From positions 1-47,713 of the forward strand of contig JAITMJ010000009.1 of the NCBI GenBank assembly GCA_031277475.1: a DNA stretch of 47,713 bases, written 5' to 3'. The notes under the pieces are model-generated. The model searched no databases. It saw only the letters and a program-made list of their open reading frames with translations, and was not told the origin of the DNA. The position numbers and the translations under genes were made by a program. Each line of letters opens with the position of its first letter. Position 1 is the stretch's first letter. This DNA comes from Flavobacteriaceae bacterium (lineage in GTDB: Bacteria > Bacteroidota > Bacteroidia > Flavobacteriales > Weeksellaceae). Shown here one piece after another: positions 1-9,188 of the stretch.

Positions 1-288
1 GTCAATGACCTCCTCTGCTATTCCTCAATCCGAAACTATACATCCCGTTTTGAGTGTGCAAAAATATAACCTTTTTTTTATTCTACCAAATTTTTTACGA
101 AAAAATGTTTTTTTTCTTCATTAATGTTGTGATGAGAAGCTATAAAAAAAGCGGATTTTAAGCCTATTTCTAAAAGATAGATCATTGAAAGAACTTTCGC
201 TTGGTTTGATAACGATAGAAGATTATGTAGAAATTACGAACTATTAATGGAAAATTCAGAAAACATGGTCAAATTATCCACTATAAAA
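1..288. other. AT-rich stretch without a clear gene
   Basis: No supported gene. There are long T and A runs. A 23-codon stretch on the + strand (179-247, ending at a stop) reads like the tail of a protein (EDYVEITNY) but has no start and no recognisable family. Confidence 0.4.
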
Positions 289-913
289 TTAATTATTTAC
301 GATAAATTTCTTAAAAAGCTTTCCTCTATCCGTAAAGATTTCCAAGTGATACACGCCGTTTTGCAGGCGCGAAACATCTATGTTTTTCCCTGCATTTTGT
401 GCGGTTTTTACCAATTTTCCCGAAACGTCATAAACATTTATTCTCTCTATTTTTAAAGAGGTTTCTATGTTTAGAATGGTGGTTGCGGGGTTGGGAAACA
501 GCGTGATGTCATCGGTTTTGTTTCCGGGTTCTGTGGTACTTAAGGTATAATCTTCCGAATCTTCAGGTGGTTGGGTATAATCACAGGATTCATATAAAGG
601 AGGCATGGCTGTATAGACGGAGGCATGAACTGTATAATATCCATTATCGGGAATCTCTGCAAAAAATGGAATTACCAATTGTGTAGGATGTGGTATAATA
701 GTATTCACAAAATAACAAGCCATCAAGATTACTAATGCTAATTTCGGGGGCAGAAATTGGTATAGTTTCACCAGGGGAAGAAACGAATATTCTTATTAAT
801 AATTCATCTGCTCCGGTTTGTTCTACAGTTATATTATCTATGGTCAACAAATTTCCTTGAGAAAAAATAGATGTCGAAATAAATAAAAACAACATTACTA
901 TAAAGCGTTTCAT
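289..913 (-). pseudogene. Small secreted T9SS-sorted protein, frameshifted
   Basis: Two overlapping reading frames together make one secreted protein. The upstream frame (644-913) starts with the signal peptide MKRFIVMLFLFISTSIFSQ and runs into a stop. The downstream frame (289-771) supplies the end, a typical T9SS type A sorting domain (LFPNPATTILNIE, then VYDVSGKLVKT, then LQNGVYHLEIFTDRGKLFKKFIVNN-like end). Such domains direct secretion through the type IX system and removal at the surface. The frames must be joined somewhere in about 660-770. This is either a real single-base indel or a sequence error. The middle (NGYYTVHASVYTAMPP) looks like a short beta-rich domain of unknown function. 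The neighbour at 933-1158 is another decayed T9SS protein. Confidence 0.6.
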
Positions 914-932
914 AATTTATATATTTTTAAAG

Positions 933-1158
933 TTATTGTTTAATCAAAGTTTTAGAATCAACGATTTCACCGTTTACTACCAAAGCAATCGTGTAAAGTC
1001 CTGTTTGGTAATTGCTCACATTAATATTGGTAGAGCTTGAGTTTACATCCCAAAGTATGATCCTTTGATGCGTCATTGGAATTCACACTGACATACTCTT
1101 TATCTACATTGAGATAAATCTTCTCACCACTATAATATGTAGTAAACGGTTTGTGCAT
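933..1158 (-). pseudogene. Internally deleted T9SS protein remnant
   Basis: Two frames can be read. From the ATG at 1158 the first reads MHKPFTTYYSGEKIYLNVDK, which resembles the start of the propeptide of Bacteroidota secreted proteases. The second, ending at the stop 933-935, reads SNYQTGLYTIALVVNGEIVD and then SKTLIKQ, a clear T9SS sorting-domain end. The frames meet near 1050-1075. I infer that a much longer gene lost its middle, so that only the beginning and the sorting tail remain. No function is expected now. Confidence 0.5.
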
Positions 1159-1159
1159 T

Positions 1160-1247
1160 TACAAAGTTCGACAATCTCAACGTGACAAACCGAATCTCAA
1201 ACCTCAAACCTCAAACCTTGAATTTTTGAACCTTAAACTTTGAATCG
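1160..1247. repeat. Interspersed repeat words (TTCGACAATCTCAACG and ACCTCAAACC types)
   Basis: This short gap holds TTCGACAATCTCAACGTGACA (in two parts), a variant of the TTCGAC-nnn-CTCAG family found at 5.99, 12.5, 14.2 and 14.7 kb. It is followed by tandem CTCAAACCTCAAACC and the inverted GGTTCAAGG word seen across the window. Confidence 0.55.
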
Positions 1248-4200
1248 TCAGAAATTCGCTTTCACTTGCATACTTCCGATGTGGATGGTTCTTTCACCGG
1301 AATTTCTGCCTTCGTAATTGAGATTTAAAGTGATGAAAGCATTGATTGCTTGCTGAAAAAACAAACTCCAAACTTGGTTTTTCCCCGGTTTCAAACCGTC
1401 CAACATTTGGTTGCCCACGATTGAAAAACTCTCGCCCGAAAATCGGTTGTTAATAAACGAAAAATTCCCGCGAACAGACGTTTTTTTGTGTTCCCACTGC
1501 AAAGTTCCGGTGATGTCAAACGTTTTCAGAAATTCCGCACCGTCCGTTCTTTTCTTTTCGCGAAGTGCCGAGGAAAGTTCCGCCTGAATGTCCGTCGTGA
1601 ATTTGTAGGTGATTTTCGGTTTGGTTTCAAAATTTTGCAGCGTGTAGTCCCGCGTTTTAAAAAGTTCCGAAGCATTCCCGATATTTTGAAGGGAATTTTC
1701 CCAATCTGCCCGAAAATCTTTGGTAAACCAATAGCCGATGGTCAAAAAATTGGAAGTTACTTTTCGCGTTTCGTTACTGAAATTCGCATTGATGAGATTA
1801 TCATTCGCGATGAAGCGATAACTTCCGTTCCAGCCCGATTTATCCGTAGAATTGAACTGTGCCGAAAGCAAAATATTTTGATTTTTCAGAATTTGATCCT
1901 CATTTTTTTCAAACGGATTCAGCACAAAAACCTTGTCTTTTTTAAAGTAAGAATTTTCCGAATTTAGCGACAGATTGAAGTTCCAGCGTTTCAGAAAAGC
2001 GTTTTGAGAATTGAAAATCACAGACGGATTCACGAACATTGCCAGCGTCATTTTATTTTTGTTGGACGGAACGTAACTCGTTGTATTTGTGTAGATTCTG
2101 ATGTATTGCGCCAAATCCGCATATTCCGCAATTTCAAATTCGTCTAACTGCTGAATGCCGTCTCCGTTGTAATCCGTCCATTTGTAAACGCCCTGTCCAT
2201 CGGTCACTTTCAGATATTGAAACTCCCGCTGCGCTTCTTGTCCGTTTCCCAATTCATAAAAAAATTGCAAACGCATTCCATTTTTAAAAAGTTGCTGATT
2301 GTACAAAATATTTCCGACCACAAAATCTTGATTCAAATTTTCAACTAAATTTTCATTTTGATAGTAAAATTTTCGGTAATGGATTAAAGCGTTTAAAGTC
2401 GTTTTTTCAGTTTTGATGATTGAACTTTCCGTCATAATTCCGAGAATTTGATTCATATTTTCGAGCGCGTTGTTTCGGATGGAATCATTATCCCGAAAAT
2501 AAAGTTTTGTGAAAAGTTTCGTGCGCGCGGAATCGCCGATTTTTTTCTGAACAAAAACTTCTTTCCAACTGAAACTCGTGGTATCAAAAATCCCTGTATC
2601 ACTTGTTTTTTTAAGGTTTCGTTCCATATTTCCGCCGATGCCCCAACTTCCTTTTTTTCCTGTCAATTCGGAAATTATTCCGCCGCGAACGAATTTCGTA
2701 TCCAAAGTTTCGGATTGCGTATCGAGGTAAGAAAAGTTTCCTTTCGTGTTGAATTTTCCTGAAATCCAACCAAAATCCACATCGTTTTTAATGCCTTTGT
2801 AAGAATTTTTTTCGTCTAAATAATTCAATTTATAGTTCAAAAAAGAGGTGTTTTTCCATTGATTTAAAAAGTTAAAAATAAACCGATTTTGCAGTTTTTG
2901 GTTAAATTCTTGAAGTAAATTAAAATCCCGCGCAAATTCCACATCGTTGATTCGGTCTAAAATATGAAACCGCTCCGTAATTCGCTGATATTCAAAACTC
3001 GGCGTTCCTTTCCAATTGTTTTTTCCGAACGTTTTAGCCCCGAAAATTCGCCCTGCGAAACCTGCATTTTGCGAAGCGTCTTTGGATGAAAACGTATTGA
3101 TGTCATAATTGCTGAACGAAAGATCTGTCCCGATTTTTCCGCCTTCAAAAACATATTCGGAATTGAGGGAAACTACGGCAGTTTGCTGTGGTGAAGGCAG
3201 TTTGCGAACCGCTCGATAATCTCCGAGATTGGCACCGACGTATTCAAAAACGCGTCCGTTGTTCGTGGTTTGCGTCAAAATATAATCGCCCAAATTCGCC
3301 CCGAAAAACGTAAACGCCACTTGATATAAAGTTGCATTTTCATCGGTAGAAAATTGGTAATAATTTCCGGTCGGCGAAACGATGAGTTCATACAAAATTT
3401 TGTTCACATCATATTCGGAAACCGTTCCTGAAGGCGCATACATCAAATCGGGATCGTTTCCGGCGTTTGCCAAAAGTTGCTGATCTTCTTCGCTTAAATT
3501 CAGAGAAAGCGGCGCATTTTTATTGTCGTTTTCCAAAAACCAATTCACTCCGATTTTGAATTTTTCGCGCTGATGCCGGACATTTCCGGTGAAAACATAT
3601 CTGGAATAATTTCGATTGGTATAATTGTAGGAAACCGTGATGAAATTCTCTTTAAAAATCGGTCGGAAACTCGTAAAGGTGAGTTCTCCGGTGTTGTAAT
3701 TAATCACATAATCCTGATTTTCACCACGTTTCATTAAAATTCCGTCAATAAAAACCTGTTCCGAACCGGAAATTATGGTAATGAAAAGTTCGCCGTTTTT
3801 TCCTGTCAATCGGTACGGACCTTGATTTCCTTCCACGCCTTGAAATCGGATTCTGTGAAATTCGCTTCGGGCAATTCCGGCGGAAACATCGAGGAAAGTT
3901 TTGTTTTCTTTTCCGAATTGCGTTTGAAATTGCAAGCCCATATTTCGCCTTTGATAACGCCCGAAATAGGTAGTTTCGTCGTTCAAATCCAAATGTCCGG
4001 CTCGAATGATGGTTTTTTCTTTGATGTTGAGTTGGAGATAAATTTTATCAAATTCTTCCAGAGTTTGTGTGTATCCATCGGCTTGAATCGGCAAATTGTG
4101 GTCTGAAATGGAAGCCAAAACCGAAACATCGTTTGAAAGTTTTCCGGTGATTTGCAAATCCATCATACTTTGCACAGACGAACCTTGATTGTTTCCAAAC

Positions 4201-4481
4201 GTAACGCCGCGAATGATGGAACCTTTCGGATTCAGTTCGCCGAAAATTTTGGAGCGCGTGTTGTTTTTCACCAAAATACCTTCGTCAAAAATCTGTTTTT
4301 CTTTGGTTTTCACGAAGTCGAGCGTGTCTTTCAGGAACAAATCTTTTTCCAAAATCGCCGTAATTATCGAATCTTTTTCTAAAGAATCTTTCGGCAGATT
4401 CGGGTTTTCCCAAGTAAAAATCTGTGCATTCACAAGAAACACATTCGGCAAAAACAAAAGGAGAAAGTATATTTTTTTCAA
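1248..4481 (-). CDS. Large SprA-like outer-membrane beta-barrel protein
   Basis: A 1077-residue protein with a signal peptide ending at about residue 20 (FLLLFLPNVFLVNAQ). The body is rich in alternating aromatic and polar segments and in N, Y and F residues, and it ends in phenylalanine, as outer-membrane barrels do. Residues about 85-170 (RGVTFGNNQGSSVQSMMDLQ; LSNDVSVLASISDHNLPIQ; FDKIYLQL; AGHLDL) resemble the conserved block of Bacteroidota SprA-like proteins; SprA itself is the T9SS translocon barrel but is about twice as long. Function is therefore unknown, with a surface or translocation role plausible. It ends only 90 bp from the decayed T9SS cargo genes. The start is chosen for its signal peptide; the A-rich leader lacks a clear Shine-Dalgarno sequence. 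Confidence 0.7.
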   Translation of the reverse strand: MKKIYFLLLFLPNVFLVNAQIFTWENPNLPKDSLEKDSIITAILEKDLFLKDTLDFVKTKEKQIFDEGILVKNNTRSKIFGELNPKGSIIRGVTFGNNQGSSVQSMMDLQITGKLSNDVSVLASISDHNLPIQADGYTQTLEEFDKIYLQLNIKEKTIIRAGHLDLNDETTYFGRYQRRNMGLQFQTQFGKENKTFLDVSAGIARSEFHRIRFQGVEGNQGPYRLTGKNGELFITIISGSEQVFIDGILMKRGENQDYVINYNTGELTFTSFRPIFKENFITVSYNYTNRNYSRYVFTGNVRHQREKFKIGVNWFLENDNKNAPLSLNLSEEDQQLLANAGNDPDLMYAPSGTVSEYDVNKILYELIVSPTGNYYQFSTDENATLYQVAFTFFGANLGDYILTQTTNNGRVFEYVGANLGDYRAVRKLPSPQQTAVVSLNSEYVFEGGKIGTDLSFSNYDINTFSSKDASQNAGFAGRIFGAKTFGKNNWKGTPSFEYQRITERFHILDRINDVEFARDFNLLQEFNQKLQNRFIFNFLNQWKNTSFLNYKLNYLDEKNSYKGIKNDVDFGWISGKFNTKGNFSYLDTQSETLDTKFVRGGIISELTGKKGSWGIGGNMERNLKKTSDTGIFDTTSFSWKEVFVQKKIGDSARTKLFTKLYFRDNDSIRNNALENMNQILGIMTESSIIKTEKTTLNALIHYRKFYYQNENLVENLNQDFVVGNILYNQQLFKNGMRLQFFYELGNGQEAQREFQYLKVTDGQGVYKWTDYNGDGIQQLDEFEIAEYADLAQYIRIYTNTTSYVPSNKNKMTLAMFVNPSVIFNSQNAFLKRWNFNLSLNSENSYFKKDKVFVLNPFEKNEDQILKNQNILLSAQFNSTDKSGWNGSYRFIANDNLINANFSNETRKVTSNFLTIGYWFTKDFRADWENSLQNIGNASELFKTRDYTLQNFETKPKITYKFTTDIQAELSSALREKKRTDGAEFLKTFDITGTLQWEHKKTSVRGNFSFINNRFSGESFSIVGNQMLDGLKPGKNQVWSLFFQQAINAFITLNLNYEGRNSGERTIHIGSMQVKANF

Positions 4482-4632
4482 AACAAAAATTTCGGAAAAC
4501 CTGTTTCAAAATTAACGAAAAATTTGGGGGTAAAATTGTGAGTGAGATTAAGGGCTGATACGAAAATGATTTATATTTTGCACCGATACACAAAATATCG
4601 CTTGTAAAAATTGAAGCAATAATTTATAATTT

Positions 4633-5949
4633 CTAAAATCCGCAACCTGAGAGCATTTTCCAAATCAAATTTGCTTGCTGTTCGTAGCCGTCTTTCAAAA
4701 AATGAACGCCGTCCGCATTTGCCGTTTTTTTGTTTAAAGATTTCCGGAAATAGCCTTTTCCGCCGGTCGCTTCATATTGATTTAAAAATGCCGCGTGATT
4801 CAAAATCGCAACTTCCCGAATCCATGAAACAATTTCTTTCACTTTTTCGGGTTTTTGGTTGTTGTCGGTCGGGGAAACCAATAAAATCGGGAGATTTGGA
4901 TTATAATTTCTAAAAGATTCAATTAAATTTTCCACATTTTTTTGAAATTCATCTTTCGTGATGGAACTCAAAGATTCGTTGGTTCCCAAAGAAATCATCA
5001 GCAAATCCGGATTCGTATCGGCGAGTTCCTTGATTTGTAAAGGATATTTCAAAAAGTCGGAATAAGTTGCGCCGTTAATTCCTATCGAATTGAAAACCAC
5101 GCCGTTAGTTGAGTTTTTCAAAAACTGAAATCCGTAAAAAATATTTCCTTTGGAAGCGTTGGTTTTCATCAAAAAACGTTGAGTGAATTTTGGGTAATGA
5201 AAAACCGTTTCGCCGTTTTCATATTTTCCGGTTCCGATGATTGCTATTTTATTTTCAAAATCGGTGTTGTATTCCGGGATGATTTGTTCGGCTTTTATTT
5301 TTTGTCCGGCTTTCGGATTTTTCACAGATTCTCCGTTTAATTGCAATAATCTGGTGGTTACCACATTGAATTTCGCCGCCAATTCGGGATAGGTTTCGCC
5401 TTCTTCAACGGTATAATCCAGCATTTTTTTTGTTTTTTTCACGTCATCGGAAAGCGAAACATCGGATTCGTAAATCGTAAAATTTTCACCAATCATATCT
5501 TTATCATTAAAAATTTTAACTTCATTAAATTCATCTTCGGGATTTTTAAAATAAATTTCGATAAAAGAATCTTCGCTGTTTCCCATCACAAAACCGAGTG
5601 CGCCGATTTCCGGAAAAATATCTTGTTCATAAACCGAGCGAAACGTTTTCCAAGCCCTATTTGAAACCGATAAAAAATCTTGTGGTGAATTGGAATTGGC
5701 GATGGAATACGGAAAAACCAAACCTCTGCCGGCATTTCCATATTTTTCTTGAAATTTTTTCCTTAAAACTTCCGAAATCCAACCCGACTGAATGTGCGAA
5801 TCGCCGAGGAAAAGAACATTGCTAACCGATTGATTTTCATTTAATTTCTTCGTGAAATTTTGTAGAGATTCCGCATTTTCAATATGTTGAGAATATGCGG
5901 AAAATCCGATGAATAGGAAAAATAATTTGAAAATTTGAAAATGTGTCAA
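4633..5949 (-). CDS. Secreted SGNH/GDSL hydrolase with an internal LysM module
   Basis: A 438-residue exported protein. The signal peptide ends at about residue 21 (FLFIGFSAYSQ). SGNH-fold landmarks are in order: block I FLGDSHIQSG with the nucleophile Ser in GDSH (about 51), block III ISLGTNES, and block V DGVHFLKDGY with the catalytic Asp/His pair at about 413-416. Between blocks I and III lies a LysM-like stretch (YTVEEGETYPELAAKFNV, then LLQLNGE, then AGQKI), which binds N-acetylglucosamine polymers. An esterase acting on peptidoglycan or a surface glycan (for example a deacetylase) is the natural inference; the substrate is not shown. It is separated by about 150 bp from the outer-membrane protein on the same strand. 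Confidence 0.8.
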   Translation of the reverse strand: MTHFQIFKLFFLFIGFSAYSQHIENAESLQNFTKKLNENQSVSNVLFLGDSHIQSGWISEVLRKKFQEKYGNAGRGLVFPYSIANSNSPQDFLSVSNRAWKTFRSVYEQDIFPEIGALGFVMGNSEDSFIEIYFKNPEDEFNEVKIFNDKDMIGENFTIYESDVSLSDDVKKTKKMLDYTVEEGETYPELAAKFNVVTTRLLQLNGESVKNPKAGQKIKAEQIIPEYNTDFENKIAIIGTGKYENGETVFHYPKFTQRFLMKTNASKGNIFYGFQFLKNSTNGVVFNSIGINGATYSDFLKYPLQIKELADTNPDLLMISLGTNESLSSITKDEFQKNVENLIESFRNYNPNLPILLVSPTDNNQKPEKVKEIVSWIREVAILNHAAFLNQYEATGGKGYFRKSLNKKTANADGVHFLKDGYEQQANLIWKMLSGCGF

Positions 5950-5965
5950 TTTGAAAAATAGTTTT

Positions 5966-6061
5966 AAGGCAACACTTCGTGGGTTTCATTCACAGCGTTT
6001 CGACAATCTCAACGCGACAGCACAAAAAGCCATTAGCCATCAGCCAATTGCCAACCGCCAA
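5966..6061. repeat. TTCGACAATCTCAACG and GCCAATnGCC repeat cluster
   Basis: TTTCGACAATCTCAACGCGA is followed by AAAAGCCATTAGCCATCAGC and further GCCAATTGCC/AACCGCC words. Both belong to families that recur through the window. The cluster lies between atpC and the SGNH hydrolase. Confidence 0.55.
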
Positions 6062-6343
6062 TCATTCTGCGAGAATAATTCCTTTATTGTTGTGAAATTC
6101 CACAACTCCACTTTTTATCGGGAAGGAAAAAATGGACTTGGCATCGTTTTCTTTCGTGAAAAATTTAGCAAAATTTTCAGCAATTTGAGTGGTAAAAAGT
6201 TGCACATTTCCGTTGATTAGCGAGGAAACAATATCCGCGTGATCTTTCTTAATATGGAAATCACCGTTTTTTCCCGGCAGCAAAACCGAATCTACATCGC
6301 CTTCAAAAATCACGGATTCCGGAGTTAAAATTTTTATGTTCAT
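6062..6343 (-). CDS. atpC: F1Fo ATP synthase epsilon subunit
   Basis: A 93-residue protein matching the N-terminal beta-sandwich of the epsilon subunit (MNIKILTPESVIFEGDVDSV, then LPGKNGDFHIKKDHADIVSS). The C-terminal helical hairpin that inhibits ATPase in long epsilon subunits is missing. That is usual for short Bacteroidota versions rather than a truncation. The subunit belongs to the rotor stalk of the ATP synthase on the inner membrane. atpD, normally next to it, is not in this window; groEL lies upstream instead. It has its own possible -7 element TAATTTTG on the minus strand (6398-6405), so it is probably transcribed alone. Confidence 0.88.
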   Translation of the reverse strand: MNIKILTPESVIFEGDVDSVLLPGKNGDFHIKKDHADIVSSLINGNVQLFTTQIAENFAKFFTKENDAKSIFSFPIKSGVVEFHNNKGIILAE

Positions 6344-6397
6344 TATATTATTAAAAAATTAGAATAAAGTGCTCTTTTGTGTTTTTCAAAGACTTTG

Positions 6398-6405
6398 CAA
6401 AATTA
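6398..6405 (-). promoter_or_regulatory. Possible -7 element of atpC
   Basis: TAATTTTG on the minus strand fits TAnnTTTG and lies about 55 bp before the atpC start. No clean -33 TTTG is seen. Confidence 0.35.
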
Positions 6406-6488
6406 ATAAAATTTATTTTCTACTCGTTTTTAAGATTTCGCCATAAAATATCCGAATCTATCTGATCCGAAAAATCAATTTCCATATG

Positions 6489-6526
6489 AAAATTGTAGGG
6501 TCATGACGCCGCGACCCTACAATTTT
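6489..6526. repeat. Perfect 14-bp hairpin after groEL
   Basis: The arms AAAATTGTAGGGTC and GACCCTACAATTTT are perfect complements around a 10-nt GC-rich loop. It lies 60-95 bp past the groEL stop and may terminate or protect that transcript, though the U-run after the stem is short. A degenerate relative (GTAGGGTCG...CGCGACC) is at 47158-47182, so it is probably also a dispersed repeat. Confidence 0.6.
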
Positions 6527-6584
6527 TACAAGCGATACTTTAAATAAAAACGAGTATCGATATGAAATAAAAATCATTTTCGAA

Positions 6585-8291
<1,707 letters not shown>

Positions 8292-8302
8292 TTACTTTTA
8301 AT

Positions 8303-8668
8303 TCAATTTTCTATTTTTTCGTTTAATTTGTTCCAAAGTGTTACTAATTTCTTCTTTAATATAATTAATTCATCTAAAATATCTTGAAAAATAGCATCAT
8401 CAAGATAATTCAAATCTTTCGAGAGGATTAATTGATTTTCGGCTTCATTGGACGAACCCAACGCGATATTGATGAAATTTGCAAATTCTTTATCCGAATT
8501 TCTTCCGCTTCCTTCGGAAATATTGTATCCGATTGAAGCAAACGATTTTCGGATTTGAGAGGTCAGACCAAAGATTTCTTCTTTTGGAAAATTCTTTGTA
8601 ACGGTATAAATTTTTAAAGTAAGACGATGACTTATTTGCCAAACTTCAAATTTTTTAAAATCTCTCAT
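8303..8668 (-). CDS. Four-helix-bundle protein of the 23S rRNA intervening-sequence family
   Basis: A 121-residue protein starting MRDFKKFEVWQISHRLTLKI. It has the family pattern (F.VW..S..L...IY..T..FPKEE.FGL.SQIR.S..SI..NI.EG.GR, then EF..F..IA.GS..E...QL). The family was first seen in intervening sequences of spirochaete 23S rRNA genes and is common as a free gene in Bacteroidota; its relative Avd works in diversity-generating retroelements. Molecular function is unknown; a basic helical bundle that binds nucleic acid is plausible. A longer reading from 8743 is possible, but its first 25 residues are encoded by the GCCAAT repeat, so I place the start at 8668. It sits between groES and groEL on the same strand and would be co-transcribed. 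Confidence 0.85.
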   Translation of the reverse strand: MRDFKKFEVWQISHRLTLKIYTVTKNFPKEEIFGLTSQIRKSFASIGYNISEGSGRNSDKEFANFINIALGSSNEAENQLILSKDLNYLDDAIFQDILDELIILKKKLVTLWNKLNEKIEN

Positions 8669-8692
8669 AATGTTATTTTTATACAAATTATC

Positions 8693-8745
8693 ATTAGCCA
8701 TCAGCAAGAAGCCAATCGCCAAAAGCCAATTGCCATCAGCCAATT
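8693..8745. repeat. GCCAATnGCC repeat block, right side of the groESL insertion
   Basis: Tandem words AGCCATCAGCAAGAAGCCAA, TCGCCAAAAGCCAATTGCC and ATCAGCCAATTATT reach into the last codons of groES. The block is inverted relative to 8226-8275. Confidence 0.6.
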
Positions 8746-9014
8746 ATTCCCAACAAATCCGATTCTTTAATAATTAAATAATCTTTTCCGTCGAATTTTA
8801 ATTCGGTTCCGGAGTATTTTCCGTAGAGAACTTTGTCGCCCGTTTTCACGGTCATCGGTTCGTCTTTTTTTCCGGAGCCGACTGCAATCACGGTTCCTTC
8901 CTGTGGTTTTTCTTTCGCCGTATCCGGAATGATGATTCCCGAGGCGGTTTTCGTTTCTGCAGGAGCCGGTTCTACCAAAACTCTGTCTGCAAGCGGTTTG
9001 AAATTTACTGACAT
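8736..9014 (-). CDS. groES: Co-chaperonin GroES (10 kDa)
   Basis: A 92-residue protein, the usual length. Family landmarks are [16 protein letters not shown] at the start, then [20 protein letters not shown], and [20 protein letters not shown] with the closing ESDLLGIIG. It forms the heptameric lid of the GroEL chamber. Its last codons run into a GCCAATnGCC repeat block. Upstream (9061-9076, minus) is TTGGCACGTTCTTGGA, a partial match to a -24/-12 promoter. Confidence 0.97.
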   Translation of the reverse strand: MSVNFKPLADRVLVEPAPAETKTASGIIIPDTAKEKPQEGTVIAVGSGKKDEPMTVKTGDKVLYGKYSGTELKFDGKDYLIIKESDLLGIIG

Positions 9015-9120
9015 ATTTTTAATTTATTTGATGTTAATTTTAATTCTGCTCTGTCGTTTTTCCAAGAACGTGCCAACCCAAAACCCGAAACCCGAATATG
9101 AAATTTTGACCGATTTTATT

Positions 9121-9186
9121 TTAAAACGTGAAATTTTGGCAGGCTCGAAATTTAAGGTTCAAAAATTCAAAGTTCAAGGTTTCGAA
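9121..9186. repeat. GGTTCAAAGTTCAAGG-type repeat words
   Basis: AAGGTTCAAAAATTCAAAGT and TCAAGGTTTCGAAACTC occupy the gap after cca, next to CCCAAAACCCGAAACCCGAA (9077-9098). These are low-complexity words shared with 10.6, 12.4, 14.0, 14.1 and 23.1 kb. Confidence 0.5.
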
Positions 9187-9188
9187 AC

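Noticed and set aside
179-247. Short + strand frame ending EDYVEITNY
   Set aside because: Only 23 codons, no start and no recognisable family; not enough to call a gene remnant.
6489-6526. Riboswitch or tRNA-like structure after groEL
   Set aside because: A simple hairpin only; no cloverleaf or known aptamer core.
8669-8743. N-terminal extension of the four-helix-bundle protein
   Set aside because: Encoded by the GCCAATnGCC repeat; the family starts at MRDFKKFEVW.
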